Part shown: positions 44,801 through 53,452 of the stretch, in pieces | Layout: each line of letters starts with the position of its first letter | How positions within the stretch are numbered: position 1 is the first letter of the stretch | NCBI GenBank assembly: GCA_018820855.1 | Contig: JAHJNL010000010.1 | Span: 1-64,000 of the forward strand | Reading direction: 5' to 3' | Length of the DNA: 64,000 nucleotides | From: Pseudomonadota bacterium | Lineage (GTDB): Bacteria; Desulfobacterota; Desulfobulbia; Desulfobulbales; Desulfocapsaceae | The notes under the pieces: generated by a model | Databases searched by the model: none | Seen by the model: only the letters and a program-made list of their open reading frames with translations | What the model was told of the DNA's origin: nothing | Position numbers and translations under genes: made by a program

Positions 44801-45455
44801 TGACACAGTTTTTTGTGACCGGAACGCTCCCTCCGGTTAAGCCGGTTCCTCCTCCACGGGGGATGATTTTTAAACCGAGTTCGGCAACGGCTGCCATCAA
44901 TGGCGGCACCTGTTCTTCGGTGCCTGGCCGCAAGACGGCCAGAGGCAGGAAGAGGCGCCAGTCAGTGGCATCTGTTGCGTGGCTGATCAGGGTGAAGGGA
45001 TCGAACCTGACATTTTCTTTACCAATGATTGCACCAAGTTTTTTCAGTAACTGGGTACGCGTGGCTGATATCTTGGCAATCTCGTCTTTTAATTCGTCGA
45101 GACGAACCCGGCAGAGGTTGACAAGGCGCAGCACTTTGGTGCTGCCCTCTGTTCCAACCCGGATGATTTTCCCAGCCTTTTCGATGATGGAAAGATCCTC
45201 TTCGGCGGTTGAAAAAAAATGTTTCCGTCTGGATGAGGAATCGATGAGTTCCTGGTACAGAAATGGGTTGCGTCTGAGGATAAAGAGATCACCCATAAAA
45301 CGCATGACCAGTCGTGCCGATCTGCCGGAGATCCTCTGGCTCCTGAGTTCCTCCATGTCCTCCCAGACTTCCGGGCCAAAAAGCAGATTAATAATCAGTC
45401 TGTCATCTGCAGAGGTGAAATTATAGGGAATCTCGCGATAATTTTTTGTGTTCAT
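41814..45455 (-). CDS. Very large FAD-linked oxidase / Fe-S protein with DUF3683
   Basis: A 1213-residue single-chain enzyme of the D-lactate/glycolate dehydrogenase type. Residues ~1-100 are the DUF3683 start (REIPYNFTSADDRLII), ~130-720 the FAD-binding VAO domain (IIPRGGGTGLTGGSVPV; IGGNIAENAGGKTAVLWG) with the C-terminal cap (ATHMHAGDGNNHVNIPV; SGEHGIG), ~770-880 two ferredoxin clusters (CVRCGKCMPDC, CTMCGKCLAPC) and the end two CCG heterodisulfide reductase-like domains (FPGCGSERL, CCGFPAK, SCGTCREAL, HTPCHDSF, CCSEAG). It may oxidise a 2-hydroxy acid and pass electrons through Fe-S clusters to quinone or ferredoxin. The substrate is inferred only. Confidence 0.93.
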   Translation of the reverse strand: MNTKNYREIPYNFTSADDRLIINLLFGPEVWEDMEELRSQRISGRSARLVMRFMGDLFILRRNPFLYQELIDSSSRRKHFFSTAEEDLSIIEKAGKIIRVGTEGSTKVLRLVNLCRVRLDELKDEIAKISATRTQLLKKLGAIIGKENVRFDPFTLISHATDATDWRLFLPLAVLRPGTEEQVPPLMAAVAELGLKIIPRGGGTGLTGGSVPVTKNCVIINTERLTRIHPIEHQDFPHLGTGSKVPTLKVEAGVVTSDAMGHAAQDGLVFATDPTSAWASTIGGNIAENAGGKTAVLWGTAIDNILSYSIAMPGQDLLTVQRVNHPMRKILPDDLLHFQVINSKKDVLKDIRLTGTDLRKKGLWKDITNKALKGLPGFQKEGTDGIITSGEFVLYRSFEKKITFCLEFYGDDMDEASKVIVEISREFVNQGEEALMALEHFDEEYIRAIKYKFKAARSAHPKAVLLIDMVGHTSEQVLRGKHRLKTLLQPYTNTELFTAQDADEAERFWRDRKRLGAISARTNAFKLNEDIVLPLPALAEFSRFVDGHNIEEDLYNKQQCIQAIMTYLETAEPISDPDWLEAKIPKAKEMCQETLEKLMLRSTESVRHDAHIKKLMTDLLELFSGYQKVSTLIEKIYTDVRSKRIVIATHMHAGDGNNHVNIPVFSNDREMMKRADRTAEDVMTKAVELGGVVSGEHGIGITKMKFLEEKRFEELKTYRKEVDPGNLMNPGMLSDPFIIEKVFTPSFNLLELEAKILQYGSLAKLSSMISRCVRCGKCMPDCCVYYPGSNIFFHPRNKNMVIGSLIEALLYDMQRSHLPRFNQLKNLEEIADHCTMCGKCLAPCPVDIDTAEVSILEREILSDLGYKHTAPATKLSLMYLQNRNKTLNRVFRKGVVEWGSSLQRLGVKAFKKAPPAITGNEWRPLNMLKSPMMPPSGTTLFSLLPPCSENEALLIMPAGKVKKTVFYFPGCGSERLYADISMAAIYLLLKNSVRVILPPPFLCCGFPAKVNAKKKMAGEISLRDTIILTQIRDMLGHLLFDAFLISCGTCREALHEMGCGEIFECEIEDVAQFVLEHTGWQYNSIKKDETVLYHTPCHDSFDGEGVNLLRRFYGEVKKVPNCCSEAGTLAISRPDISYAMLERKRESIEKAQLDTNATILATNCPSCLSGLGRNRDLNIQAQHMTVLLAERMGGANWHSEFNTLVTGAEKVTF

Positions 45456-46466
45456 TCTCTAAGTATATATTTAGCTAAAGGTTTAATATTGGCTTGTTGT
45501 GTAGCTATAGGATGGAAAGGGGATGACAGCAGAAGTCAAGTTTTGAGAGTCAGTGATTTTTTATGCCCTAGTTCTCCAGCGGCCATGATAGCACTCAACC
45601 CACATTAAAAACAGTTTTTTTCACAAGACCTTCCGGCATTCACCAAGGTATTCTGCATATTATTGTCGGGAGGAGATAGTGCCACTTCTCCAGCCAGCTT
45701 CTCTTGCCTTTGTGGAATTCGAAAGGGCAGTCTGTCTGAGTCGCAACAACTCGTATAGCAATAAAGAGACCAGAGTTACGTTTTACCGAAATCTGGAGCT
45801 CAAGATTCAGAGATTGCCACTATTGATCAGGTTTAGAAGTCTATAAGGTTGCCGTGAGGAAAAACGCAATTCAGGCAGTAGAGGATCATGGCTCCAACAG
45901 GTTCATGGGCCGCCTGCCAACCGTAACAGAAAAAGCTTTCTAAAACGTTTTGCCTATGTTTGTCTTTTTGGGAACGAGGCCTTCACAAAAATATAAATGG
46001 TCCTGTCGGATACTATTTCCAAATCTTTTTTCCATCTTTCAGACACACCTTTCTCAAAGATACGGGTCATTGTGTCACACAACGCTGTTTTTTTCGGGTC
46101 ATTTTGTCCGTCCTTCCTGTGCTGCCCATTCAGTATGCAGTTTGAGACAGCTGCCTCCTGTTGTTTAAGCTTCAACTTCGAGTTTCCTTCTATTCTGAAA
46201 GATCTTTAGTCCCATAAATGTCTCAGGGGTTCTGGCTAATCTGTAGATTTTATTCAACTATATTTCTGGCTTGTAATTTGCAAGATATCTCTGGTGAGTC
46301 ATCGGCGCTTCGCGCTGCTATCTGACTGAATTGGTGTAATAAAACCGGTTGTTGAAGGTGTCTGGCCTGTGGGCTGGATTTTTATGGACTGGTTGTGCAG
46401 ATGAACACAATAGAACACGGCTATACGAAGGTCTGCTCATCCCTAACTAATTTGAAAGGAAAAATA
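45456..46466. other. Roughly 1-kb gene-poor region
   Basis: The longest gap in the window. It holds a 55-codon ORF with a good ribosome site (GTG at 45679, stop 45846) and overlapping short ORFs on both strands at 45950-46209, none with a recognisable motif. No IS ends, tRNA or long repeats were seen. It may carry a decayed element or small RNAs. Confidence 0.35.
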
Positions 46467-46739
46467 ATGCCAAAATTTATTATTGAACGAGAAATTCCAG
46501 GCGCTGGTGATTTAACTGCAGCGGAGTTGCAGGCTATTTCCCAGAAATCCTGTCGAGTACTTGGCGAAATGGGAACGGAAATTCAGTGGGTTAATAGCTA
46601 CGTTACTGACGAAAAAATATACTGCGTGTATATTGCACCTAACGAAAAAACAATACGAGAACATGCCAGCAAAGGCGAATTTCCAGCCGACAGTATCTGT
46701 AAGGTTAGGAAAATAATTGATCCAACGACAGCTGAATAA
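46467..46739 (+). CDS. DUF4242-like small protein
   Basis: A 90-residue protein with the pattern of the DUF4242/SCO4226 nickel-binding-like family: KFIIEREIPGAGDLTAAELQAISQKS, GTEIQWVNSYVTDEKIYCVYIAPNE and a charged end. These are small ferredoxin-like-fold proteins of unknown function. The ATG at 46467 (AAAGGAAAAATA upstream) gives the compact form; reading from 46395 would add 24 residues without homology. It is a single-gene unit. Confidence 0.8.
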   Translation: MPKFIIEREIPGAGDLTAAELQAISQKSCRVLGEMGTEIQWVNSYVTDEKIYCVYIAPNEKTIREHASKGEFPADSICKVRKIIDPTTAE

Positions 46740-46994
46740 AGAAGAGGGCAGGAACCATACAAATTTGTATTGTCTCCTTCTTTATTGTTTCTGTAACGGC
46801 ATTTTGCTGGAATGCAGTGTGCTTGAGGGAAGAGAGTAAATGAAATTGTATTTTTTATGGGAGCTGGTTTATCCGTGAAGAGGGCCTGGTGCTGTCCGCT
46901 TGTCTGTTTCGGCAGTGTGGGGGCTGGTCGCGGCTGAAGTTGCTCCTGTAGATAGAGTGAACCATTCGTTGTTTATTACATAAGGAGAGCAGAG

Positions 46995-47471
46995 ATGGGC
47001 CTGGATTTTAACGCAGATGAAGTTTTTGAAATGGCAGAGCAGATTGAGCGTAACGGAGCCAAATATTATCGAGAGGCTGCCACTGCGGTGACCAACGAAG
47101 AGGACAAAAAGTTCCTCCTTGAACTGGCTGCCATGGAAGATGACCATGAAGTGACCTTTGCAGACCTGAGAGAAAAGCTGAGTTCCAATGAGAAAGAGGC
47201 CGTGACCTTCGATCCTGAGAACGAGGCCGCCCAATATCTTAAAGCGCTCGCCGATACCCGTGTTTTCTACAATAAGGCTATTGATCTCTCCTCCATGGAA
47301 GGTATCCTGACAGGTGCAATCGCTGCGGAAAAAGATTCCATCGTTTTTTATCTCGGTATGAAGGATATGGTTGGCGGCAGTCGTGGCAAGGATCGTATCA
47401 ATGCCATCATCAAAGAAGAGATGAAGCACATCAGTCTTCTCTCCAATCGACTTCTTACCTCTGCAAAATAA
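46995..47471 (+). CDS. Rubrerythrin-like ferritin
   Basis: A 158-residue four-helix diiron protein. Di-iron ligands are visible as the E and ExxH pairs in AEQIERNGAKYYREA, LAAMEDDHE, AAEKDSIVFY and IKEEMKHISLL. It lacks the C-terminal rubredoxin domain of true rubrerythrin. Probable role: peroxide or iron handling in an anaerobe. AAGGAGAGCAGAG precedes the ATG and a strong terminator follows. It is monocistronic. Confidence 0.92.
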   Translation: MGLDFNADEVFEMAEQIERNGAKYYREAATAVTNEEDKKFLLELAAMEDDHEVTFADLREKLSSNEKEAVTFDPENEAAQYLKALADTRVFYNKAIDLSSMEGILTGAIAAEKDSIVFYLGMKDMVGGSRGKDRINAIIKEEMKHISLLSNRLLTSAK

Positions 47472-48043
47472 GAGGCGGATTCCTTTCCATCACTAGGGAA
47501 AGCGATCCATATAAGAAAAGACCGACGAGACACCTGCTTCCTCTCTTTCCGTGGAGCAGGTGTCTTTTTGGGGTGATCGTATGGGAATGATACTATTTTT
47601 GTTTCGGGTGCTCAGGCCCGATCTGACAGTGTTGAGATCTGATTTGAATAAATACTGGCAGATGGTGTACTCTGGGTTTTCAGGAGGTCAGGTCTAATTA
47701 TAAATATGGTTCAATGTGCAGCTTGTGTTGTGCTGGCTTGACTTTCATACCTTTCGGAACCTCCCAAAACGTCAAATCGGGACTTTGATCGTTAACATAA
47801 TATGATGTTTTTTAGGGGGCTGGGAAAAGGTACCCGATTGCCTTTGGTTGCACTCTGTGCTTCCTCCAGGCTCCCCACAAAAGCAACGCCCTGAGGTTGT
47901 ATGACAAAACAAGAGAATCAGGCCTGATAGCACTGCGTTACAATGCTCGATCGCTGTACATAGGGCTGTGAAGAGAAGAACCAATACTGAGTTTCCCAAA
48001 CAGTATCAACAAGACTCGATACTCAGACAGGGCCGTAACAACG
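47472..48043. other. 572-bp intergenic region
   Basis: Begins with a good terminator at 47528-47569. The remaining ~470 bp show short ORFs without motifs and no RNA gene. The hybrid kinase promoter should lie here, but I see no clear -35/-10. Confidence 0.4.
47528..47569 (+). terminator. Terminator after the ferritin gene
   Basis: AGACACCTGC (47528-47537) pairs perfectly with GCAGGTGTCT (47556-47565) and is followed by a T-run. Confidence 0.88.
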
Positions 48044-51000
48044 ATGACGCACTATTCTCCCGGTATACGCACCAAACTGATAGCAATCTTCATTCTGATC
48101 AAAGTCCTGCCGTTGATCGCTCTGGCTTGGTTTGCCTGGGATGAAATTGCCAAGTTGACCAATGCCGTTGAAAAAAGAACTTCCCAGATAATCTCCAACA
48201 CCCACGAGGTCGTCAGCGGTGTCTCGGAATTGTCCAAGCAGAACTCCATTCGTGCCTTAGATCTCAAATCCCGCGAAGCCATTGAAAGGCTTAGCACAGA
48301 TACGGCTCGAGAAGTGGCAGCCTTCCTCTATGACCGAGACAGGGATATTTTGCTGGCATCAAGAATGCTGGCAAACGAATCGCAATACCGTCAATTTCTG
48401 GATTCACGGTTCCGGCCGGTTATTCTGCACCATCCATGGGTGATGGATGAAAAGGGTGAGCGCTGGATCCCCCAAACTGTCCCTGAAATAAACGATGAAC
48501 CGATGGTCAAGGCTTGGGCAGAAGACAACAGAAACGAATTTCACTATCGTCCGCCGGATCGTGACAGCATAGTGGAAAATCGGCCGCTGTACATGGAAAT
48601 GACCTTTGTCGATCTCTCAGGCAATGAGATTGTAAAAGTCGGTACATCAAAGCAGTTGCCCTCCATCCGGCAGAACGTGGCCGATCCGGCAAATACCTAT
48701 TGTCGCTCAGAAACCTATTTCGAGGCGTTGAAGCAATTAAAGTCTGGAGAAATATTTGTTTCAGAAGTGATCGGCCCCTATGTCCAAGGCCATATGATCG
48801 GCACTTACAGCAGGGCGAAAGCGAATGAGAATGGCATTGATTTCGCTCCGGATCAATCCGGATATGCAGGCAAGGAAAATCCGGTAGGTAAACGTTTTCA
48901 GGGGCTGGTTCGTTGGGCTACGCCGGTTCTGGAAGATGACCGAATTGTTGGGTATGTGACCCTGGCACTTGATCATACCCATATCATGGAATTCACCGAC
49001 CATATCGTTCCTACCTCCGAGCGTTACTCAGCCATCTCAGATGCCGGCAGTGGTAATTATGCTTTTATGTGGGATTACAAAGGGCGTAATATTTCGCATC
49101 CGCGGGACTATTTTATCGTGGGCTACGATGTCGCAACCGGAAAGCAGGCCGTGCCGTGGCTGGATGAGGAGATGTTTGGGCTGTTGCAGCAAAGCGGCAT
49201 GTCCATGGATGCCTTTGAAGCTTCTGCTCCTCAATTCAAGGAGCAGAAGTTGGACAAGAGTCCGGCAGGGCCCTTGACTCAATCCGGGATGATTGGGCTT
49301 GATTGCCGCTATCTCAATTTCGCACCCCAGTGCACCGGGTGGTTCAATCTTACTCAAAACGGTGGTTCCGGTTCCTTTCTCATTTTCTGGAGCAAGCTGT
49401 GGAAGTTGACCACGGCGGCAGCCATCCCCTATTACACAGGCATCTATGGTCAGTCTCCACGCGGATTCGGGTTTGTCACGATTGGTGCCAATGTGGATGA
49501 ATTTCATCGCAGTGCCATGGAAACCGCAGAAAAGATCCGTGACATCGAAGCTGGTTTTACCCAAAAACTGGATGCGGAAGAAAAAGAAAATATCGAGCTG
49601 ATGCACTTCTCACTGCAGAAAGCCTTCCGCAACCTTTCCTTGTATACTGTTCTGATGAGCGTGGTTGTGATCTTGATTGCCATTTTCATGGCAGGCGTTT
49701 TAACCGCTCGCATCATCACCATCATCAAGGGTATTCGCCGTTTCCAAAAGGGAGACCGTAGTTATCGGCTCAAACAGCAATCCCGAGACGAGATGGGACA
49801 GCTGGCTCATGCCTACAACGAAATGGCTGACACCGTCCAAAGTTACCTCTGCGACGTGGAAGCATCCAAAACCAAGTTGGAAAATGTCAACATTGCACTG
49901 GGGAAGGAGATCGAGCAGCGGCGTAAGGCTCAGGAGGAGCTTTCCAGAAACCGTGACAACCTGGAAATCATAGTGAAAGAGCGTACCGGGGAGCTTGAAA
50001 ATGAGATTGTTGAGCGAAAACTGGTCAAAAAAACCCAGGAGGAAGTCGAGGGGCGACTTCGTGAGCAGAACAGTGTTTTGCTCCATCTGGCCGGCAATCA
50101 AGCCTTGTACAGTGGAGACCTTGACCTGTCGCTTGCTGTGATTGTGCCTTTGGTTGCCAAGACCCTGCATGTTGATCGATGTGGTGTCTGGCTGCTCAAT
50201 AAGGAATGCCTTTCGACGGTATGCCGGAAGTTGTGTGTGTATGGTACAGTCATCGACCCTGATGGACAACCCTTGCTTGTGACCGACTATCCAAACTTTG
50301 TGTCAACTTTGAGCAACAACAAAACCATTGTTGCCAACGATGTGTTTAAGGATGAACGCCTGGCTGAACTTGCTGTCAGCTATCTGCCATCGCGCGGTAT
50401 TCAATCGTTACTGATAGCAAGTATTAATGAGCATGGTCGCTATGCGGGTTGGGTCAGCTTTGCCCAACTTGGCAATACGCGTGAGTGGCATCTGGATGAA
50501 ATTAACTTCGCCGCTTCCATTGCTGATATTGTCGGACTGGCTATTGGCACAGCCAATCAAAAGCAAGCGACCGAGGAAAAAGAGCAATTGACCGCCCGGT
50601 TGCGGCGTGCTGAAAAAATGGAAGCCATCGGTACCCTGGCTGGCGGGGTGGCACATGACCTGAACAACATTCTGTCAGGTATTGTCAGTTATCCTGAACT
50701 CTTGTTGCTTCAACTCCCCGAAAACAGCAAGATTCGTGAGCCCGTCAAAACCATTCTCAGTTCAGGGAAACGGGCAGCTGCCATCGTGCAGGACCTGTTA
50801 ACCATGGCTCGCAGGGGGGTTGCAGCCACCGAAGTCGTCAACCTGAACCGGATTGTCGAGGATTATCTGAACAGCCCGGAATACATGGACTTAATTTCCT
50901 TTCATTCGCATATCCGCATAGAAACCAGACTGGGAACCGGATTGATGAATATTTTAGGTTCTCCTGTACATCTTTCCAAGACATTGATGAATCTGGTTTC

Positions 51001-51742
51001 CAATGCCATTGAGGCAATTCCGGGAGCCGGTGAGGTTATCATCTCAACCAAAAATTGTTATATCGACAACCCGGTTAAGGGCTATGATGTCGTTAAGGAA
51101 GGCGACTATGTTGCTCTTACCGTCGAGGACACCGGCATCGGAATATCGTCTGCTGACTTTAATCGAATTTTCGAGCCGTTCTATACCAAAAAGAAAATGG
51201 GTCGAAGCGGTACAGGGCTGGGTATGGCAGTTGTATGGGGAACAGTGAAAGATCATCAGGGGTATATCGATTTTGATAGCTGCGAGGATGAAGGAAGCCG
51301 TTTTTCGATCTATTTTCCAGTAACCCGAAGACTCTCTGAGGATACAGGGCCCAGAGACATGGAGGCATATATGGGCCATGGTGAATCGATTCTTGTGGTT
51401 GATGACGTTAAAGAGCAGCGTGAAATTGCTTCGGCCATTCTAAGCACCTTGGGATATAAGGTCAGCACTGTTGACAGTGGTGAATCAGCAGTCGATTATC
51501 TTCGCAAAAACAGTATTGATATGATGATCCTTGATATGATCATGGACCCGGGGATAGATGGTCTGGACACTTACAAAGAAGTCATTAAACACCGTCCGAA
51601 TCAGAAAGCGATCATTGCCAGTGGCTTTTCCGAGACCGAACGCATTCATGAAGTGTTGCATCTTGGTGCGTCCATCTACTTGAGAAAACCATACTCTATA
51701 GAGAAAATAGGCACTGCCGTGAGGTCGTTACTCGATTCGTGA
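48044..51742 (+). CDS. Hybrid histidine kinase: Cache-HAMP-GAF-HisKA-HATPase-REC
   Basis: A 1232-residue sensor. TM1 is at about residues 15-35, a large periplasmic Cache-type domain follows to about 520, TM2 at about 530-555, HAMP to ~615, a coiled coil, a GAF domain (~680-840), then the HisKA box GGVAHDLNNILSGIVSYPELL, an HATPase (DTGIGIS, FEPFYTKKKMGRSGTGLGMAVVW) and a C-terminal receiver with phospho-Asp in MMILDMIMDPG. Its kinase-receiver half is clearly paralogous to that of the kinase at 56.7-59.6 kb. The start at 48044 has only a weak AGGG upstream. The signal is unknown; the partner output is not adjacent. Confidence 0.93.
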   Translation: MTHYSPGIRTKLIAIFILIKVLPLIALAWFAWDEIAKLTNAVEKRTSQIISNTHEVVSGVSELSKQNSIRALDLKSREAIERLSTDTAREVAAFLYDRDRDILLASRMLANESQYRQFLDSRFRPVILHHPWVMDEKGERWIPQTVPEINDEPMVKAWAEDNRNEFHYRPPDRDSIVENRPLYMEMTFVDLSGNEIVKVGTSKQLPSIRQNVADPANTYCRSETYFEALKQLKSGEIFVSEVIGPYVQGHMIGTYSRAKANENGIDFAPDQSGYAGKENPVGKRFQGLVRWATPVLEDDRIVGYVTLALDHTHIMEFTDHIVPTSERYSAISDAGSGNYAFMWDYKGRNISHPRDYFIVGYDVATGKQAVPWLDEEMFGLLQQSGMSMDAFEASAPQFKEQKLDKSPAGPLTQSGMIGLDCRYLNFAPQCTGWFNLTQNGGSGSFLIFWSKLWKLTTAAAIPYYTGIYGQSPRGFGFVTIGANVDEFHRSAMETAEKIRDIEAGFTQKLDAEEKENIELMHFSLQKAFRNLSLYTVLMSVVVILIAIFMAGVLTARIITIIKGIRRFQKGDRSYRLKQQSRDEMGQLAHAYNEMADTVQSYLCDVEASKTKLENVNIALGKEIEQRRKAQEELSRNRDNLEIIVKERTGELENEIVERKLVKKTQEEVEGRLREQNSVLLHLAGNQALYSGDLDLSLAVIVPLVAKTLHVDRCGVWLLNKECLSTVCRKLCVYGTVIDPDGQPLLVTDYPNFVSTLSNNKTIVANDVFKDERLAELAVSYLPSRGIQSLLIASINEHGRYAGWVSFAQLGNTREWHLDEINFAASIADIVGLAIGTANQKQATEEKEQLTARLRRAEKMEAIGTLAGGVAHDLNNILSGIVSYPELLLLQLPENSKIREPVKTILSSGKRAAAIVQDLLTMARRGVAATEVVNLNRIVEDYLNSPEYMDLISFHSHIRIETRLGTGLMNILGSPVHLSKTLMNLVSNAIEAIPGAGEVIISTKNCYIDNPVKGYDVVKEGDYVALTVEDTGIGISSADFNRIFEPFYTKKKMGRSGTGLGMAVVWGTVKDHQGYIDFDSCEDEGSRFSIYFPVTRRLSEDTGPRDMEAYMGHGESILVVDDVKEQREIASAILSTLGYKVSTVDSGESAVDYLRKNSIDMMILDMIMDPGIDGLDTYKEVIKHRPNQKAIIASGFSETERIHEVLHLGASIYLRKPYSIEKIGTAVRSLLDS

Positions 51743-52268
51743 TAATAGTGTTGCTGTGGCTTCCACATTAGATCTCATTAAACGTTGAAGAGTAGCTTTG
51801 CACATTTTGTGGAAGGCTATTTCTCTCTTTGAACACTTTCTCTATCATTTTGTTACTCTTCCTTTGCATCATTCGAGTATCCTTCCCCCTGTGTTTTTCT
51901 CTTTATGCTGTCTGCATCGTTATAAATAACCTGCTGTCCATTTCCGTCGGATTGCTCCCAGTTCCCGGCAAACTATTCTTTTCGATAAATTCTGTAATTT
52001 TCATCGCTGGCTAACTCCTGTTGCAGTGGGAGACTGCCATGGCTACTCTTTAGCTTCTCATCGTGTACTTAAAAGGAACAGAATTGTGTAGAGCTAATTG
52101 TATTTTTATTTCTCAATTATATCAAAATACTAGGCGTGTGTTCAGCTCTCGGCATTGCCGCATCTAGTAAAAAGAATTTGCCCTATGTGGGAATGGGTAC
52201 TATATTAAGCATTAATCTAATCAATTAATTAGTTTAATGCTTAAACACTAACGGCGGGGGAAATACCG
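51743..52268. other. 526-bp intergenic region with an AT-rich palindrome
   Basis: No gene that I can support. A 61-codon hydrophobic ORF (51829-52014, TTG start) has no ribosome site. The right end carries a 40-bp palindrome described separately and the GGCGGGGGAAA ribosome site of the heptad gene. Confidence 0.4.
52205..52244. promoter_or_regulatory. 40-bp AT-rich palindrome upstream of the heptad-repeat operon
   Basis: TTAAGCATTAA (52205-52215) is mirrored as TTAATGCTTAA (52234-52244), with an inner CTAAT / ATTAG pair around CAATTA. Only one base mismatch (T/T) interrupts the stems. It ends 24 bp before the ATG, so it could be a repressor site or an mRNA hairpin that controls translation. 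Confidence 0.6.
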
Positions 52269-53429
52269 ATGATACAAAAGAAAAAAACAGCAGGATTTGT
52301 GGTGGCACTTGTCCTTACTGTAATGGCTTTGCCGGCCTGGGCAGGCATTACCGCGAGCCTGGAAAATCTGGTGGGTCAGGGGAGTGCGATCAACTCCTCT
52401 CTCGATCTTTTTACTTTTGCAGACCAGTCCTGTAGCGATCTCCGTCTTATAAACCGGGATCTTGAAAATATGACGGCCAGTATTCAGACTGTCACTGCCG
52501 GGTTAACCGCTCCTTTGACTCTCAATGATGAAGATCTGGATGCCCTGGACAGCCTGTCAGACATGGCAAAGGAGATGGCCCTGAACTCTGTGAGAATGAG
52601 CATGGAGATTCAGGATGTTGAAGCAGTTGCCGACCTTTTCGAGTATCGGGCAGCCTTGAGCGCCATGCTTGAGCTCTCTAATGATATCGGCACCATGGCT
52701 GACCGTATTTTGGAAATGGCGGATCGTATTCTTGTCATGGCCGATAATATCGGCACCATGGCCCAGCGTATCCTCATGACCCAGCAAATTCAGTACGCCA
52801 ACATTGCTTTGACTCAGGCCTCACTGCTCACTACGCAGCAGAACATGGTCCTCCTCAGCGATAGTATTTCATCCATTATCTATAATATGACTTTAGGGCT
52901 GCTTGTCTCGGACAGCAATACCCTGTTGGCTGAAATGACTATTCTTCCTATTACATCAGAAAATATGGCACAGGGGCTTGAAGATTTGGAGATGAGCACC
53001 GGTCTACTTGCAGAGGGCATTGCTGATCTCTCTACGTGGATGAGTGTCAGCAGTCAGGGAGCCAGTCATTATATTAATGGCGATACTCTGACTTCTTTAG
53101 CTGATCTTTCAAATATCTCTACAGGCCTTGCCTTTTCTCTGGAGATTTACGCTGCTCAGGTCAGTGAACTGGCACCTCTCACCGACACCGTGATCCTCTC
53201 AGATGCCACGGCAGCGATGCTGCGTCTTACTGCAGATATCGGCGTCATGGCCGGCAGGATTATGGAGATGATGGATAAGATTATAATCATGGCCGATAAT
53301 ATTGGTCTTATGGCTGATAATATTGTTGCCACTCAGGCACTTCAGCAGACTAATATCGAATTGACACAAAGCTCTCTGCTTACGGCTCAGAGTGTCACCG
53401 TAACCGTTATTAAAAATATGGGCCTGTAG
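52269..53429 (+). CDS. Secreted heptad-repeat protein, first of a tandem pair
   Basis: A 386-residue protein with a signal peptide ending near LPAWAG. It is built of two homologous halves: a conserved block at residues 130-190 and again at 314-374, exactly 184 residues apart. Each block runs DIGxMADRIxEMADxIxxMADNIGxMA in 7-residue steps, then TQxxQxxNIxLTQxSLLTxQ. The heptads have hydrophobics at fixed positions and predict a long amphipathic helix or coiled coil. Apart from Cys55 there is almost no Cys, and there is no catalytic motif. I know no named family. It is followed after 23 bp by a paralog of nearly the same length. Confidence 0.85.
   Translation: MIQKKKTAGFVVALVLTVMALPAWAGITASLENLVGQGSAINSSLDLFTFADQSCSDLRLINRDLENMTASIQTVTAGLTAPLTLNDEDLDALDSLSDMAKEMALNSVRMSMEIQDVEAVADLFEYRAALSAMLELSNDIGTMADRILEMADRILVMADNIGTMAQRILMTQQIQYANIALTQASLLTTQQNMVLLSDSISSIIYNMTLGLLVSDSNTLLAEMTILPITSENMAQGLEDLEMSTGLLAEGIADLSTWMSVSSQGASHYINGDTLTSLADLSNISTGLAFSLEIYAAQVSELAPLTDTVILSDATAAMLRLTADIGVMAGRIMEMMDKIIIMADNIGLMADNIVATQALQQTNIELTQSSLLTAQSVTVTVIKNMGL
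52656..53390 (+). repeat. Duplicated heptad block in the first heptad protein
   Basis: Coding repeats at 52656-52838 and 53208-53390 encode the two MADNIG heptad blocks (552 bp apart). The amino-acid match is far stronger than the DNA match, so the duplication is old and under protein-level selection. Confidence 0.8.
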
Positions 53430-53452
53430 GCGCCTTCCCAGGGAGAAGAAAG

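Noticed and set aside
45679-45846. 55-codon ORF with GTG start and GGAGGAGATA upstream
   Set aside because: No motif, no neighbour link and composition like non-coding DNA; kept only as a note in the intergenic entry.
45954-46175. 73-codon minus-strand ORF in the kilobase gap
   Set aside because: Overlaps several other short ORFs on the opposite strand; no recognisable domain.
51829-52014. 61-codon hydrophobic ORF
   Set aside because: TTG start without ribosome site; AT-rich spacer easily yields such reading frames.
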